DNA of 14,510 nt from SIG565 sp045647785. Its GTDB lineage: Bacteria > Bacillota > Clostridia > Oscillospirales > Acutalibacteraceae. The notes beneath the pieces were generated by a model, which made no database searches, was not told the DNA's origin, and saw only the letters and a list, made by a program, of their open reading frames with translations. Positions 1-7,240 of this stretch are shown here, one piece after another. Every line of letters begins with the position of its first letter. The first letter of the stretch is position 1. Where the stretch lies: assembly GCA_045647785.1 (NCBI GenBank), contig JAZRMU010000077.1, positions 1 to 14,510 of the forward strand, written 5' to 3'. The translations under genes were made by a program, and so were the position numbers.

Positions 1-153
1 GCCTGCGTATGGTCGGATGAGCAACCTATAACCCCAAACGCACTTGCCGAAACAAGAAGTAACGGCAGAATTGCTCCCGCGAGCGCACCGTTTGTGCCAA
101 TTGCAGCGGGCATACTCGCAGCGAGTTATATTGTTAAGGAATTGATTAAATAG
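1..153 (+). CDS. tcdA: tRNA threonylcarbamoyladenosine dehydratase, 3' end (partial)
   Basis: Frame 1 is open from the window edge to TAG at 151-153 and gives about 50 C-terminal residues. The tail contains CVWSDEQP and then a Pro-rich, hydrophobic stretch, APFVPIAAGILAASYIVKEL. This resembles the end of TcdA/YgdL-type E1-like (ThiF fold) enzymes, where a VVYS-x-E-x-P motif is followed by GS-x-xFVP-x-x-AG-x-x-x-A-x-x-V-x-x-L. Such enzymes use ATP to cyclise t6A37 of tRNA to ct6A in the cytoplasm. The ATP-binding and catalytic parts lie outside the window, so the call rests only on the tail; another ThiF/HesA-family protein is possible. The stop is followed 10 nt later by a hairpin that also looks like the end of an IS element. 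Confidence 0.65.
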   Translation, partial: ACVWSDEQPITPNALAETRSNGRIAPASAPFVPIAAGILAASYIVKELIK

Positions 154-163
154 CAATAAATAT

Positions 164-187
164 CCACCCGCATAGCGGGTGGTTTTT
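164..187 (+). terminator. Hairpin plus T-run after tcdA; also the putative IS200 right-end hairpin
   Basis: CCACCCGC (164-171) pairs perfectly with GCGGGTGG (175-182) across an ATA loop and is followed by TTTTT (183-187). This is a good intrinsic terminator for the tcdA transcript. Its size and sequence (8-bp stem, 3-nt loop, CCAC start, T-run) match the hairpin at 838-860 on the other side of tnpA, so it is probably the right-end hairpin of the IS element serving both purposes. Confidence 0.75.
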
Positions 188-194
188 CATTTTC

Positions 195-234
195 GGGCAT
201 AGCCCTAATCGTTACAGGCGACGCACAAGTGCGT
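195..234. repeat. Internal hairpins near the IS right end
   Basis: Two small palindromes lie inside the right end of the IS: GGGC (195-198) with GCCC (202-205), and ACGCAC-AA-GTGCGT (221-234). Multiple short hairpins in the non-coding ends are typical of IS200-type elements. No protein is read from this stretch. Confidence 0.55.
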
Positions 235-271
235 TTTGAGGTTGGCCTGCCAGCCATGCATTGTTTACTTA

Positions 272-736
272 CTACCCATTAAATGGGTTCCGCGGGTCGA
301 AAAGACTCAGCTGGTCACTTTCTTGGTCGTGCTTTAATTGATTTGAAATATATTCCTTTATGGCTTTTGTGTTTTTACCCGCGGTATCTACGTAATATCC
401 CTTACACCAAAATTCGCGGTTTCGGTATGCGAACTTCATATTGCCCCATTTTTGAAATATCATTACTGAACTTTTCCCTTTTAAATATCCCATAAAACCC
501 GAAACGCTCATTTTGGGCGGGATACTCACTAGCATATGTATATGGTCTGGGCATACCTCTCCTTCAATTATTTCTACACCTTTCCATTCGCAGAGTTTTC
601 GCAGTATTTCTCGTATCTCTAACCGTTTATCTGCATAAAATACTTTTCGTCTATACTTAGGCGCAAAAACTATATGGTACTTGCAATTCCACTTTGTGTG
701 TGCTAAACTATTTGTACTGATTTCATCTTTTTTCAT
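272..736 (-). CDS. tnpA: IS200/IS605 family Y1 transposase TnpA
   Basis: This is a 154-residue single-domain HUH transposase, the usual size for IS200 TnpA. It cuts and rejoins single-stranded IS ends through a 5'-phosphotyrosine intermediate. Visible features are the N-terminal strand KYHIVFAPKYRRK (19-31), the metal-binding HUH motif H65-I-H67 in CPDHIHMLV, the G-x-LKGKSS segment (about 83-90), the YYVDTAGKN turn (114-122) and the catalytic Tyr129 in KEYISNQ. The protein ends in PFNG. I chose the ATG at 734-736 because GGAGG (743-747) lies 6 nt upstream. The in-frame ATG at 751 overlaps that ribosome binding site and would add only five residues. The gene appears intact and could be active. 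Its leader carries a hairpin that would limit translation (741-806). Confidence 0.93.
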   Translation of the reverse strand: MKKDEISTNSLAHTKWNCKYHIVFAPKYRRKVFYADKRLEIREILRKLCEWKGVEIIEGEVCPDHIHMLVSIPPKMSVSGFMGYLKGKSSVMIFQKWGNMKFAYRNREFWCKGYYVDTAGKNTKAIKEYISNQLKHDQESDQLSLFDPRNPFNG

Positions 737-740
737 TTTT

Positions 741-806
741 AAATCCTCCATTTGTGTTTTAGCTTGACTGGCAGGTCTCTGCTATTTTATCACAATTGGA
801 GGATTT
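741..806 (-). promoter_or_regulatory. 5' leader hairpin that sequesters the tnpA ribosome binding site
   Basis: On the minus transcript the 16-nt arm at 806-791 (AAATCCTCCAATTGTG) can pair with the arm at 756-741 (CACAAATGGAGGATTT) at 15 of 16 positions, leaving a 34-nt loop. The second arm contains the GGAGG ribosome binding site of tnpA, which would be buried. An SD-occluding 5' UTR stem-loop is a known control of IS200 transposase expression in enterobacteria; that it works here is inferred from the complementarity. Confidence 0.75.
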
Positions 807-837
807 TGTTTTTGTTCATCGGTAAACCTTCACTGAA

Positions 838-856
838 CCACGCGACTATCGCGTGG
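838..856 (-). repeat. IS200 left-end hairpin
   Basis: CCACGCGA (838-845) pairs perfectly with TCGCGTGG (849-856), loop CTA, followed on plus by TTTT (857-860). It has the same form as the hairpin at 164-182 and is the likely TnpA recognition structure at the end upstream of tnpA. Confidence 0.7.
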
Positions 857-872
857 TTTTAGTTATACAAAG

Positions 873-904
873 AAACACCTAACCCGTACGGGTTAGGTGT
901 TTTT
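873..904. terminator. Bidirectional intrinsic terminator
   Basis: A perfect 30-nt palindrome (873-902, centred between 887 and 888; core CCTAACCC-GTAC-GGGTTAGG) is followed by T on plus and by a TTTCTTTG tail on minus. On minus it ends the DUF1015 transcript. On plus it would have ended tcdA transcription before the IS element separated them. Confidence 0.88.
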
Positions 905-983
905 GATTTCATTACTCGAATTTGATTGAATAGAGGTGTATTCCTCGTCTCTGCAACTACCTATATTTATCATTTAATTTTCT

Positions 984-2246
984 CTATTTCACCTTATTGA
1001 TAATAAGACCTGTTGTGAGCTTCGGATAAAAATATGTGGATTTTTGCGGCATTGTATCGCCCGCCTGTGCTACGTCGGCAATTTCGCTGACTCTTGTGGG
1101 GTTAAGAATAAAGCAGCAGTCAGCACCGGCATCCACCTCGGCAATAGCCTCTGCGGCATCGCGCTTATAGTGCAGATTTATCTGATTTGCAAGATTCTCC
1201 TTGTCGATTCCGAGTACACCCTCTAAAAGCAGCGAGTGCAGCACGGTAACATCGAGGTTGCGAAGCGCCTCGCCCATATCGGGCAACAGGCTTGCTAAAA
1301 CGCTCTTGTCTTTAAGGGTCAAAAGATAGGTTTCTTTACCGTCATAATAACCAAATGCGGTTTTACCATCGTTATATTCCTTTTCGAGCAGCGTTTCAAT
1401 ATCGCTCTCCGCCTTTTCTACAGCAAAATATTCATTTGCACTATCGAGCAGCTTTGCACTATCAAAACCTTCAACCCCAAAAATCACGCGATGAGTCGGG
1501 AACACAACAAGTCCTGCATTCTGCATATCGACCAAGAACATCATAATATAATCTGTGTTCTCGTTTTCTATACCGTTTTCTTTTGAATAACGGCGGAAGT
1601 TGAGCGCGGTTTCATAGCGATGATGACCGTCGGCAATATATAGCTTTTTATCGCCGAACAGCGCGCAAAGCTCTGATGTTTTCTCGCTCTTTTTAGCTAT
1701 CCACATACGATGGGTTACATTATCGCTGTCGGTAAACTCGGCATCGGGTGCACCGCTTGATAATTCGTCTATCAAGCGCGGAATTTCACCATTTTCATTA
1801 TTATAAAGTGAATAAATCTGACTAAAACTGCAGCCTGTTGCCTTTAAGAGATTTAATCTGTCGCTCTTTGCCTTTGACAAAGTGTGCTCGTGGGGTAGGA
1901 TTATGCCCTCTGAAAACTCGTGCAGCTTAACATATGCCGAAACACCGCGGAACGAATACTCCTTGCCGCGCACCGCAAAGCTCTCCTCATAAATATAAAG
2001 CGCGGGGATTTCGTCCTGCTTCATAATGCCCTCGCCTATACGGCGAGCCAGCTCGACTGCAGCGCCCTCATATCCCTCGGGAGTCTGGTCGGGTGCTTCA
2101 AGCTTTATGATGTTATTTGCATTTTTATTTAAATATTCTTCCCTTTCCTCTGCGCTTATAATATCGTAGGGCGGGCAGCAAAGCTCGCCGATATCGCCTG
2201 CTTTATCGGTGAAGCGCAGGGCTCTGAATTCCTTAATTTCTGCCAT
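984..2246 (-). CDS. DUF1015 family protein
   Basis: This 420-residue, predicted soluble protein belongs to the DUF1015 (PF06245) family. Conserved-looking blocks are CCPPYDII (23-30) near the N-terminus, ILPHEHTLSKAKSDR (116-130), LYIADGHHRYETAL (202-215) and FPTHRVI (249-255). The full family length seems to be present. The biochemical role is not established to my knowledge. From memory, relatives are often found near serine biosynthesis genes, but none are seen here. The start ATG is supported by AAAGGAG (2255-2261 on the opposite strand), and a TTGACA/TATCAT promoter lies just upstream. The transcript ends at the palindrome 873-904. The GHHR block resembles the GERR block of ParB in this window, which may reflect a distant fold relation (inference). 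Confidence 0.88.
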   Translation of the reverse strand: MAEIKEFRALRFTDKAGDIGELCCPPYDIISAEEREEYLNKNANNIIKLEAPDQTPEGYEGAAVELARRIGEGIMKQDEIPALYIYEESFAVRGKEYSFRGVSAYVKLHEFSEGIILPHEHTLSKAKSDRLNLLKATGCSFSQIYSLYNNENGEIPRLIDELSSGAPDAEFTDSDNVTHRMWIAKKSEKTSELCALFGDKKLYIADGHHRYETALNFRRYSKENGIENENTDYIMMFLVDMQNAGLVVFPTHRVIFGVEGFDSAKLLDSANEYFAVEKAESDIETLLEKEYNDGKTAFGYYDGKETYLLTLKDKSVLASLLPDMGEALRNLDVTVLHSLLLEGVLGIDKENLANQINLHYKRDAAEAIAEVDAGADCCFILNPTRVSEIADVAQAGDTMPQKSTYFYPKLTTGLIINKVK

Positions 2247-2267
2247 ATAAACAACTCCTTTAGGTAT

Positions 2268-2296
2268 ATGATATTAAAAATCAGGATAAATGTCAA
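2268..2296 (-). promoter_or_regulatory. SigA-type promoter of the DUF1015 gene
   Basis: Read on minus: TTGACA (2296-2291), a 17-nt spacer, then TATCAT (2273-2268). The -35 box is perfect and the spacing ideal. The predicted transcript start is near 2261, so the leader is only about 15 nt and begins at the ribosome binding site. Confidence 0.7.
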
Positions 2297-2304
2297 TAAT
2301 TTAC

Positions 2305-2333
2305 TTGTGTATAAACTAATTGTATAGTATAAT
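2305..2333 (+). promoter_or_regulatory. SigA-type promoter of the Gld-like ABC operon
   Basis: TTGTGT (2305-2310), 17-nt spacer, TATAAT (2328-2333). The -10 box is perfect. The -35 is only 8 bp from the -35 of the divergent DUF1015 promoter. The transcript should start near 2340, giving a leader of about 70 nt. Confidence 0.7.
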
Positions 2334-2345
2334 TATTAATAATTT

Positions 2346-2368
2346 ATTCACTTAATATGTGAATTTTT
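2346..2368 (+). promoter_or_regulatory. Small leader hairpin with T-run ahead of the ABC operon
   Basis: ATTCAC (2346-2351) and GTGAAT (2359-2364) form a 6-bp inverted repeat with an AT-rich 7-nt loop, and a T-run ends at 2368. It lies in the operon leader. It could be an operator or a weak attenuator, but the stem is too weak to call a terminator. Confidence 0.3.
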
Positions 2369-2410
2369 GTGTTATCATAACTCTAGTTTTTATTCAGGAG
2401 GTAGTTTTTG

Positions 2411-3394
2411 ATGATTGAGGTAAAATCTCTATCCAAAAAATACGGAAAACATTTAGCCGTTAAAGATGTTTCCTTTTCCATCGGAAAGGGTGAAATCGTC
2501 GGCTTTTTGGGACCTAACGGTGCGGGTAAATCCACTATTATGAATATCCTGACCGGATATATATCAGCGACCGCGGGTTCAGCCACTATTGACGGCTTTG
2601 ATATTTTAGAGCAAAGCGAGCAGGCAAAGCGCCGAATCGGCTACCTGCCCGAAATTCCGCCCCTATATACCGATATGACGGTTACGGAATATCTTTACTT
2701 TATTTATGATCTTAAAAAAGTTCGTTTCCCGAAAACGGCACACATCGAGGAAATACTGCGCCTCGTTAAGATTGATAATGTGAAGGATCGACTCATCAAA
2801 AACCTTTCAAAGGGCTACCGTCAACGTGTTGGCATTGCATCGGCACTCGTGGGAAATCCCGATGTGCTTATTCTCGATGAACCGACCGTTGGTCTTGACC
2901 CGAAGCAGATTATCGAAATCCGCGAGCTGATTGCAAAGCTGGGTAAAAACCATACCGTTATCCTATCTTCCCACATTCTTTCGGAAATTCAGGCAGTTTG
3001 CAAACGCATTTTAATTATAAACAGCGGAAAGCTTATCGCTGATGATACTGCTGAAAATTTATCAAATGCGCTTTCAACCGACCGCTCCCTTGTTGTGCGT
3101 GTTGCGGGAGCAGAAAGCGATGTTCTTAAAATTTTGCAGAGTGTTAAGGATATTGAAAGTGTTATCCCGCAGGGTATGCGCGAGCAGGGCGCTTATGAAT
3201 ATATTCTGACACCTAAAGACGGTGCCGACATCCGACGCGACCTGTTTACCCGCCTCGCAGAGCGTGGCAAGCCGCTACTTGAGCTTCGCTCCAACGCGCT
3301 GACTCTCGAGCAGGTGTTCCTACGCCTTACCGACGCTACCGCAGAGGTAGCACTACCCACAGCAGAAAGCACCGAAAAGGAGGATGAGGAATAA
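2411..3394 (+). CDS. ABC transporter ATP-binding protein, GldA-like
   Basis: This 327-residue ABC ATPase powers the membrane complex encoded by the next genes. Walker A is GPNGAGKS (34-41), the signature LSKGYRQ (132-138), Walker B VLILDEP (152-158), the D-loop GLD (161-163) and the switch His188 in ILSSHIL. The Q-loop position reads GYLPEIPPLY with Glu81 instead of Gln, a form I associate with GldA-like ATPases. A roughly 100-residue C-terminal extension after the nucleotide-binding domain is also typical and ends in an acidic tail. I chose ATG 2411, 9 nt after AGGAGG (2396-2401); TTG 2408 is a possible alternative start. The stop codon overlaps the next start (TAATG), indicating translational coupling. 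Confidence 0.93.
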   Translation: MIEVKSLSKKYGKHLAVKDVSFSIGKGEIVGFLGPNGAGKSTIMNILTGYISATAGSATIDGFDILEQSEQAKRRIGYLPEIPPLYTDMTVTEYLYFIYDLKKVRFPKTAHIEEILRLVKIDNVKDRLIKNLSKGYRQRVGIASALVGNPDVLILDEPTVGLDPKQIIEIRELIAKLGKNHTVILSSHILSEIQAVCKRILIINSGKLIADDTAENLSNALSTDRSLVVRVAGAESDVLKILQSVKDIESVIPQGMREQGAYEYILTPKDGADIRRDLFTRLAERGKPLLELRSNALTLEQVFLRLTDATAEVALPTAESTEKEDEE

Positions 3395-4095
3395 TGAAAG
3401 CTGTTTTTAAACGCGAATTCAAGGCTTATTTTAATACCCCCATCGGTTTTGTAATTCTTGCAGTTTTTGCAATTTTTGAGGGTATGTTCTTCAGCTCTAT
3501 TTATAATCAAGGCTCACCCAATGTGCACGGAATTATCGGCGCTATGTCTACCGTTGCCATTTTCGCAACACCCTTTATAACAATGCGACTGTTCAGCGAG
3601 GACCGCCGCCAAAAGGTTGACCAAGCGCTTCTCACTGCCCCCGTTAAGGTATCCGGCATTGTGCTCGGCAAGCTGTTTGCAGCACTTACGCTCTTTGCGC
3701 TTGGCTTTGCACCTACGGTTATATTCCAGCTTGTCGTTTCATTCTATGTGTCGTCCAACTGGTTAATTTACCTTTACGCCTTAATCGGTATGCTGCTTCT
3801 CGGTTGCGTTATGATATCGATAGGTATGTGGATTTCCTCCCTTACCGAAAGCCCCATTATTGCAGCCGCGCTCACCTTTGGAGTTTTCCTCGGCGTTATG
3901 TTTATTGGCTCTTACGCCTCTACAATGACCTCAACCTGGTTCACAAAATTCGCATCAGCCATCTCGTTCATTGACCGATTCTCGGCATTCACCGCAGGCA
4001 TTGTGAACATTCCGGATTTAGTTTATATGATTACCGTTTCGGCGTTCTTCACATTCTTAACCGTTCTTTCGGTTGAAAAGCGCCGTTGGGCTTAA
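3394..4095 (+). CDS. ABC transporter permease, GldF-like (ABC-2 type)
   Basis: This 233-residue integral membrane protein has about six hydrophobic segments: residues about 16-36, 50-66, 92-116, 122-150, 156-175 and 206-226. The short N-terminal helix MKAVFKREFKAYFNTP and the cytoplasmic motif RLFSEDRRQKVDQALLTAPV (about 65-84) after the second segment are characteristic of GldF-like ABC-2 permeases, where R-x-F-x-E-x-(9)-LLTAPV is common. It would form the channel with the upstream ATPase; substrate unknown. The start overlaps the ATPase stop by one base. The ribosome binding site is the AAGGAGG just inside the end of the ATPase gene. Confidence 0.9.
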   Translation: MKAVFKREFKAYFNTPIGFVILAVFAIFEGMFFSSIYNQGSPNVHGIIGAMSTVAIFATPFITMRLFSEDRRQKVDQALLTAPVKVSGIVLGKLFAALTLFALGFAPTVIFQLVVSFYVSSNWLIYLYALIGMLLLGCVMISIGMWISSLTESPIIAAALTFGVFLGVMFIGSYASTMTSTWFTKFASAISFIDRFSAFTAGIVNIPDLVYMITVSAFFTFLTVLSVEKRRWA

Positions 4096-4108
4096 AGGAG
4101 GCAGCAAA

Positions 4109-5671
4109 ATGAATATTAAAAATATTTTCAAAAAAAGCGATGCTACACCCGCCTTTAGCCGAAAAAGCTTCTATAGACACAGCGGTTATGCCGCTATTGT
4201 CGGCGCTATCGCACTCGCCCTCCTACTCATTATAAATATTGTTCTATCGGTTGTTGCCAATCGCACAACCCTGCAGTTCGACCTGTCGGCTGCGGGTGAA
4301 AACAGCATTAGTGCCGAAAATGCCGATTTCTTAAAGAATATTGAAAAGCCCGTTACCCTTACCATTTGCGCCGACAAGGCATCCTACACAAATGGCACAT
4401 TAGGTGAGTTCGCTTACAAATATTTCTACATTATGGATGAGGACGGCTATTACGACCAGACCATCAAGCTAATTGACCTTTACCCGACCTACAACTCAAA
4501 TATCACGGTTGAGTATATCGACCTGACGAGCACCGCCGGCTCAGCTATTGCAAGCGAGTATCCCTCCATATTCTATGGCGACATTATAGTAAAATGCGGT
4601 GATAACAGCAAGGTTGTAGGCTACAGCGATATTTACGGCTACGAAGATGTTTCGGGCTACGGTGCTTACTATTCAATTACCTCTAATAAGCTTGAAACTG
4701 CACTTTCATCGGCTATCAACACCGTAATTTCGGGCAAAACCAAGACCTCGGCTGTGCTTTCAGCCTATTCGAGTGCTGATGTGTTTAACACTCTGCTCGG
4801 CTCGCAGCTAAAGCTCAACAGCTTTGATGTTATAGAAATTAAGGATAATATTATTTCCTCTATTCCCGCGGAGGTTGAGCAGCTTTATATGATTTGCCCC
4901 ACCAAAGATATGCTGGCAGATGAGCTGCGCGTGCTTAACAACTGGCTTTATAACGACGGCAAGCTCGGTCGCTCACTTGTGTTCATACCCGGTTCGAGCG
5001 TTGCAAATATCCCCAACATTGTTGAATTTATGAAGGAATGGGGTATTTCCTATACCGACGGTGTGCTTTATGAGACAAGTGCAAACCAGCACTATCCGAA
5101 CTACCCCACCGCGTTATTCTCCTATAGCAACGAATCTAAATTCCAGAAAATTGTTCCCTCAAACGGCTTCTTTATAACCGGAACTAACATTCCTATGACC
5201 ACCGTTTTTGAAACAAACGATTCCAAAACAACAAACATCATCGCTTCCACAAGCGATACCACCGTTGCAGCGCCTCTCGGTATTAAAGAAGATTGGAAGC
5301 CCGATGCGTCGGTGGAAAAGAAAATCTATCCCACCGTTATTATTACCGACGATTCAGCTCTTGTGGGCGACACCCATAAGTCGAGTTATGTTGTTGCTTT
5401 TTCGAGTGGCGACTTTATCTACTCATCCTTCGCACAGTCCGCAAGCGTTTGCGGCAACCTCGAGCTTGCAATTAATGCTTGCTCTCACACAGCAGGCTTT
5501 GAGGATGATGCAAGACTCATCTTTATCGACAAAACCGTTACGGTTGAAACCTTCCTTGATAAAATAAGCGAAAACGGCGCTGCCGTTATCCGCATCATAT
5601 TCGTTATCGCTTTACCGTTTCTGCTTGTAGCGGCAGGCTTTGTAATCTGGTTCAGGAGGAAGAATCGATGA
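4109..5671 (+). CDS. GldG-like ABC transporter auxiliary membrane protein
   Basis: This 520-residue protein has one N-terminal transmembrane segment (about 27-50, YAAIVGAIALALLLIINIVL), a large extracytoplasmic domain and one C-terminal transmembrane segment (about 493-515) followed by WFRRKNR. This is the topology of the GldG/ABC_transp_aux family. After the first helix comes TLQFDLSAAGENSIS; a 'D-L-(T/S)-x-x-x-x-(Y/N)-(T/S)-(L/I)-S' pattern is a hallmark of the family. The GldG role is structural or regulatory within the ABC complex and is not biochemically defined. I chose ATG 4109 because AAAGGAGG (4094-4101) lies 7 nt upstream; an earlier in-frame start would overlap the permease gene without a ribosome binding site. 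The stop overlaps the next start (ATGA). Confidence 0.87.
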   Translation: MNIKNIFKKSDATPAFSRKSFYRHSGYAAIVGAIALALLLIINIVLSVVANRTTLQFDLSAAGENSISAENADFLKNIEKPVTLTICADKASYTNGTLGEFAYKYFYIMDEDGYYDQTIKLIDLYPTYNSNITVEYIDLTSTAGSAIASEYPSIFYGDIIVKCGDNSKVVGYSDIYGYEDVSGYGAYYSITSNKLETALSSAINTVISGKTKTSAVLSAYSSADVFNTLLGSQLKLNSFDVIEIKDNIISSIPAEVEQLYMICPTKDMLADELRVLNNWLYNDGKLGRSLVFIPGSSVANIPNIVEFMKEWGISYTDGVLYETSANQHYPNYPTALFSYSNESKFQKIVPSNGFFITGTNIPMTTVFETNDSKTTNIIASTSDTTVAAPLGIKEDWKPDASVEKKIYPTVIITDDSALVGDTHKSSYVVAFSSGDFIYSSFAQSASVCGNLELAINACSHTAGFEDDARLIFIDKTVTVETFLDKISENGAAVIRIIFVIALPFLLVAAGFVIWFRRKNR

Positions 5672-7200
5672 GTGAACCGTTAGATAACAGGGTGCTCTCC
5701 GAAAACGAGGAATCTACCATCTTTTCAGCTCCCACGGAGCACAACGACAAAGAGCCCGCCAAGAAATCTCTTGCCAAAAGAATTGTTGCCGGTCTTCTCT
5801 CGCTTCTGATTGTGGCTGGTGGTGCTTTCGCAGCAATAAAGCTTATTCCCGGAAAACCTACCGATGAAAAGACAGATGCCACTATCCCCGTTTTGAGCAT
5901 TGATAATGCCAATATTGAAAAAGCCGTCATTACAAACGAAAAGGGCAGCCTAACGCTGCTTTCGGAAATGGCAGAAGCGAATGGCGAATCCAAGCAACGC
6001 TGGTATATTGAAGGCGTAGAAAAAAACTTTGTAAGCTCTGATAATATTGACAACACTGTTAAAGGAGTTGCAAGCCTCAAGGCACTTAAAGAGGTCGAGG
6101 GCACTACTGCCGATTTCGGACTCGGCTCCCCGCAGGTTACAGTTACCCTTTCGCCCCGAAACGGCGCTTTTGAGGAGGTAACCCTAAAGCTTGGCGATGC
6201 CGCCCCGGCAAATTTGGGTATTTATTGCTCTGTCAGCTCTTCGGATAAGGTTTATCTTATCGGCAACGATTTAATCAGCCTTTCCACTCTAACAGATATT
6301 GACCTCGCAACTACGGTTGGCATCTCGGGCGTTGTTCAAACAGAAAGCAACACCTCTTGCTTTACCGATGGCGTTATAAGCAAGTTCGATTACATTACCC
6401 TTTCGGGCGGCAATTTCCCGCAAGCACTCAAAATTGAGATGCAGCCCGACGAAACAATAAATGCTTTCTTTGCGTTCAGAATAACCGCTCCCACACTCCG
6501 CATCGGTAATGACGATAATATTACGGGTCTTATAAACTTTATGAGCACAGGTGTACAATCAGCGGGCGCATACAGCCTTAACCCCACCGATACAGTGCTC
6601 AAGGAGCTTGGACTCAATAATCCCGATGTCGTATTCTCCATTTCGGTTAGCGGCAAGCCCTACACCGTTATCGCCAAAAAAATCGACGATAACTATTGCG
6701 CTGTTGTTGATAGCTACGGCGGCATTGTTCATAAAATTGCGACCTCACAGCTACCCTTTATGACCACCAATCATATCGACTACTACAGCTCGTTTATAGT
6801 ACTCGAAAATCTTTCGGGTCTATCCAACTTTAAGGCAAACTTCTCCGACGGCACATTCTATGACTTTGTAACCGAATACACCGAGGAGGGTCAGGTTTAC
6901 AAGGCGTTCTTAAACGGCAAGGAGCTTGATATTGCTAACTTTAAGGCGCTTTATAGCGACTTTATAGGGCTTTCTCCTGTTGAATACGATTCGAAGGTGA
7001 TTAATGAAACTGCGCTCACCATAACGCTTGTTCACACCGACAAAGCATTCTCCGATACGGTTATAACCTTTAAGCCTTATTCGAGCGGCCGCTATCAGGT
7101 TGAAATGAATAACCTTCCTATGGGACTTATCACTACCACAACCTATGACCGCTTCACCGAATCAATCACCAAGGTAGCAAACGGTATTGCAATTAAATAA
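5668..7200 (+). CDS. DUF4340 domain membrane-anchored protein
   Basis: This 510-residue protein has a 37-residue, charged cytoplasmic N-terminus, one transmembrane helix (about 38-60, ending AIKLIPGK) and a long extracytoplasmic part. Family-like features are an early strand-rich repeat (SLTLLSE... WYIEG), a segment with NIDNTVKGVASLKALKEVE (about 118-136), DFGLGSPQVTVTL (about 141-153) and LKLGDAAPANLGIYCSV (about 169-185). DUF4340 proteins commonly follow gldA/gldF/gldG-like genes, as here, and presumably work with the ABC complex at the outer face of the membrane; molecular function is unknown. AGGAGG lies 8-9 nt before the ATG, inside the gldG-like gene, and the ATGA overlap suggests coupled translation. 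It is the last gene before a strong terminator. Confidence 0.85.
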   Translation: MSEPLDNRVLSENEESTIFSAPTEHNDKEPAKKSLAKRIVAGLLSLLIVAGGAFAAIKLIPGKPTDEKTDATIPVLSIDNANIEKAVITNEKGSLTLLSEMAEANGESKQRWYIEGVEKNFVSSDNIDNTVKGVASLKALKEVEGTTADFGLGSPQVTVTLSPRNGAFEEVTLKLGDAAPANLGIYCSVSSSDKVYLIGNDLISLSTLTDIDLATTVGISGVVQTESNTSCFTDGVISKFDYITLSGGNFPQALKIEMQPDETINAFFAFRITAPTLRIGNDDNITGLINFMSTGVQSAGAYSLNPTDTVLKELGLNNPDVVFSISVSGKPYTVIAKKIDDNYCAVVDSYGGIVHKIATSQLPFMTTNHIDYYSSFIVLENLSGLSNFKANFSDGTFYDFVTEYTEEGQVYKAFLNGKELDIANFKALYSDFIGLSPVEYDSKVINETALTITLVHTDKAFSDTVITFKPYSSGRYQVEMNNLPMGLITTTTYDRFTESITKVANGIAIK

Positions 7201-7209
7201 TTAAAATAT

Positions 7210-7240
7210 AAAACGGCGGAAATTTCCGCCGTTTTGTTTT
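7210..7240. terminator. Bidirectional intrinsic terminator between the ABC operon and spoIIID
   Basis: A perfect palindrome runs 7210-7235 (AAAACGGCGGAAA/TTTCCGCCGTTTT). On plus it is followed by GTTTT (to 7240). On minus the A-run becomes TTTT followed by an AT-rich tail. It serves both convergent transcripts and touches the spoIIID stop codon (7239-7241). Confidence 0.92.

Larger units (their letters stand above)
164..860 (-). mobile_element. IS200-type insertion sequence (IS200/IS605 family), tnpA only
   Basis: A single Y1 (HUH) transposase gene on minus is flanked by related subterminal hairpins: CCACGCGA/TCGCGTGG with loop CTA at 838-856 (left end, upstream of tnpA) and CCACCCGC/GCGGGTGG with loop ATA at 164-182 (right end). 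Both are followed on plus by a T-run. There are no terminal inverted repeats and no DDE transposase, as expected for this family, which moves as single-stranded circles. There is no tnpB. The boundaries are given at the hairpins; the true cleavage sites should lie a few to about 20 nt outside them. The element sits between the tcdA stop and a bidirectional terminator (873-904) that probably once served tcdA and the DUF1015 gene directly. Confidence 0.8.

Noticed and set aside
283..495. Plus-strand open frame across tnpA
   Set aside because: It is antisense to a clearly recognised transposase and has no ribosome binding site.
2383..2586. Minus-strand frame over the start of the ABC ATPase gene
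   Set aside because: It is antisense to the Walker A region of an unambiguous gene and has no supporting signals.
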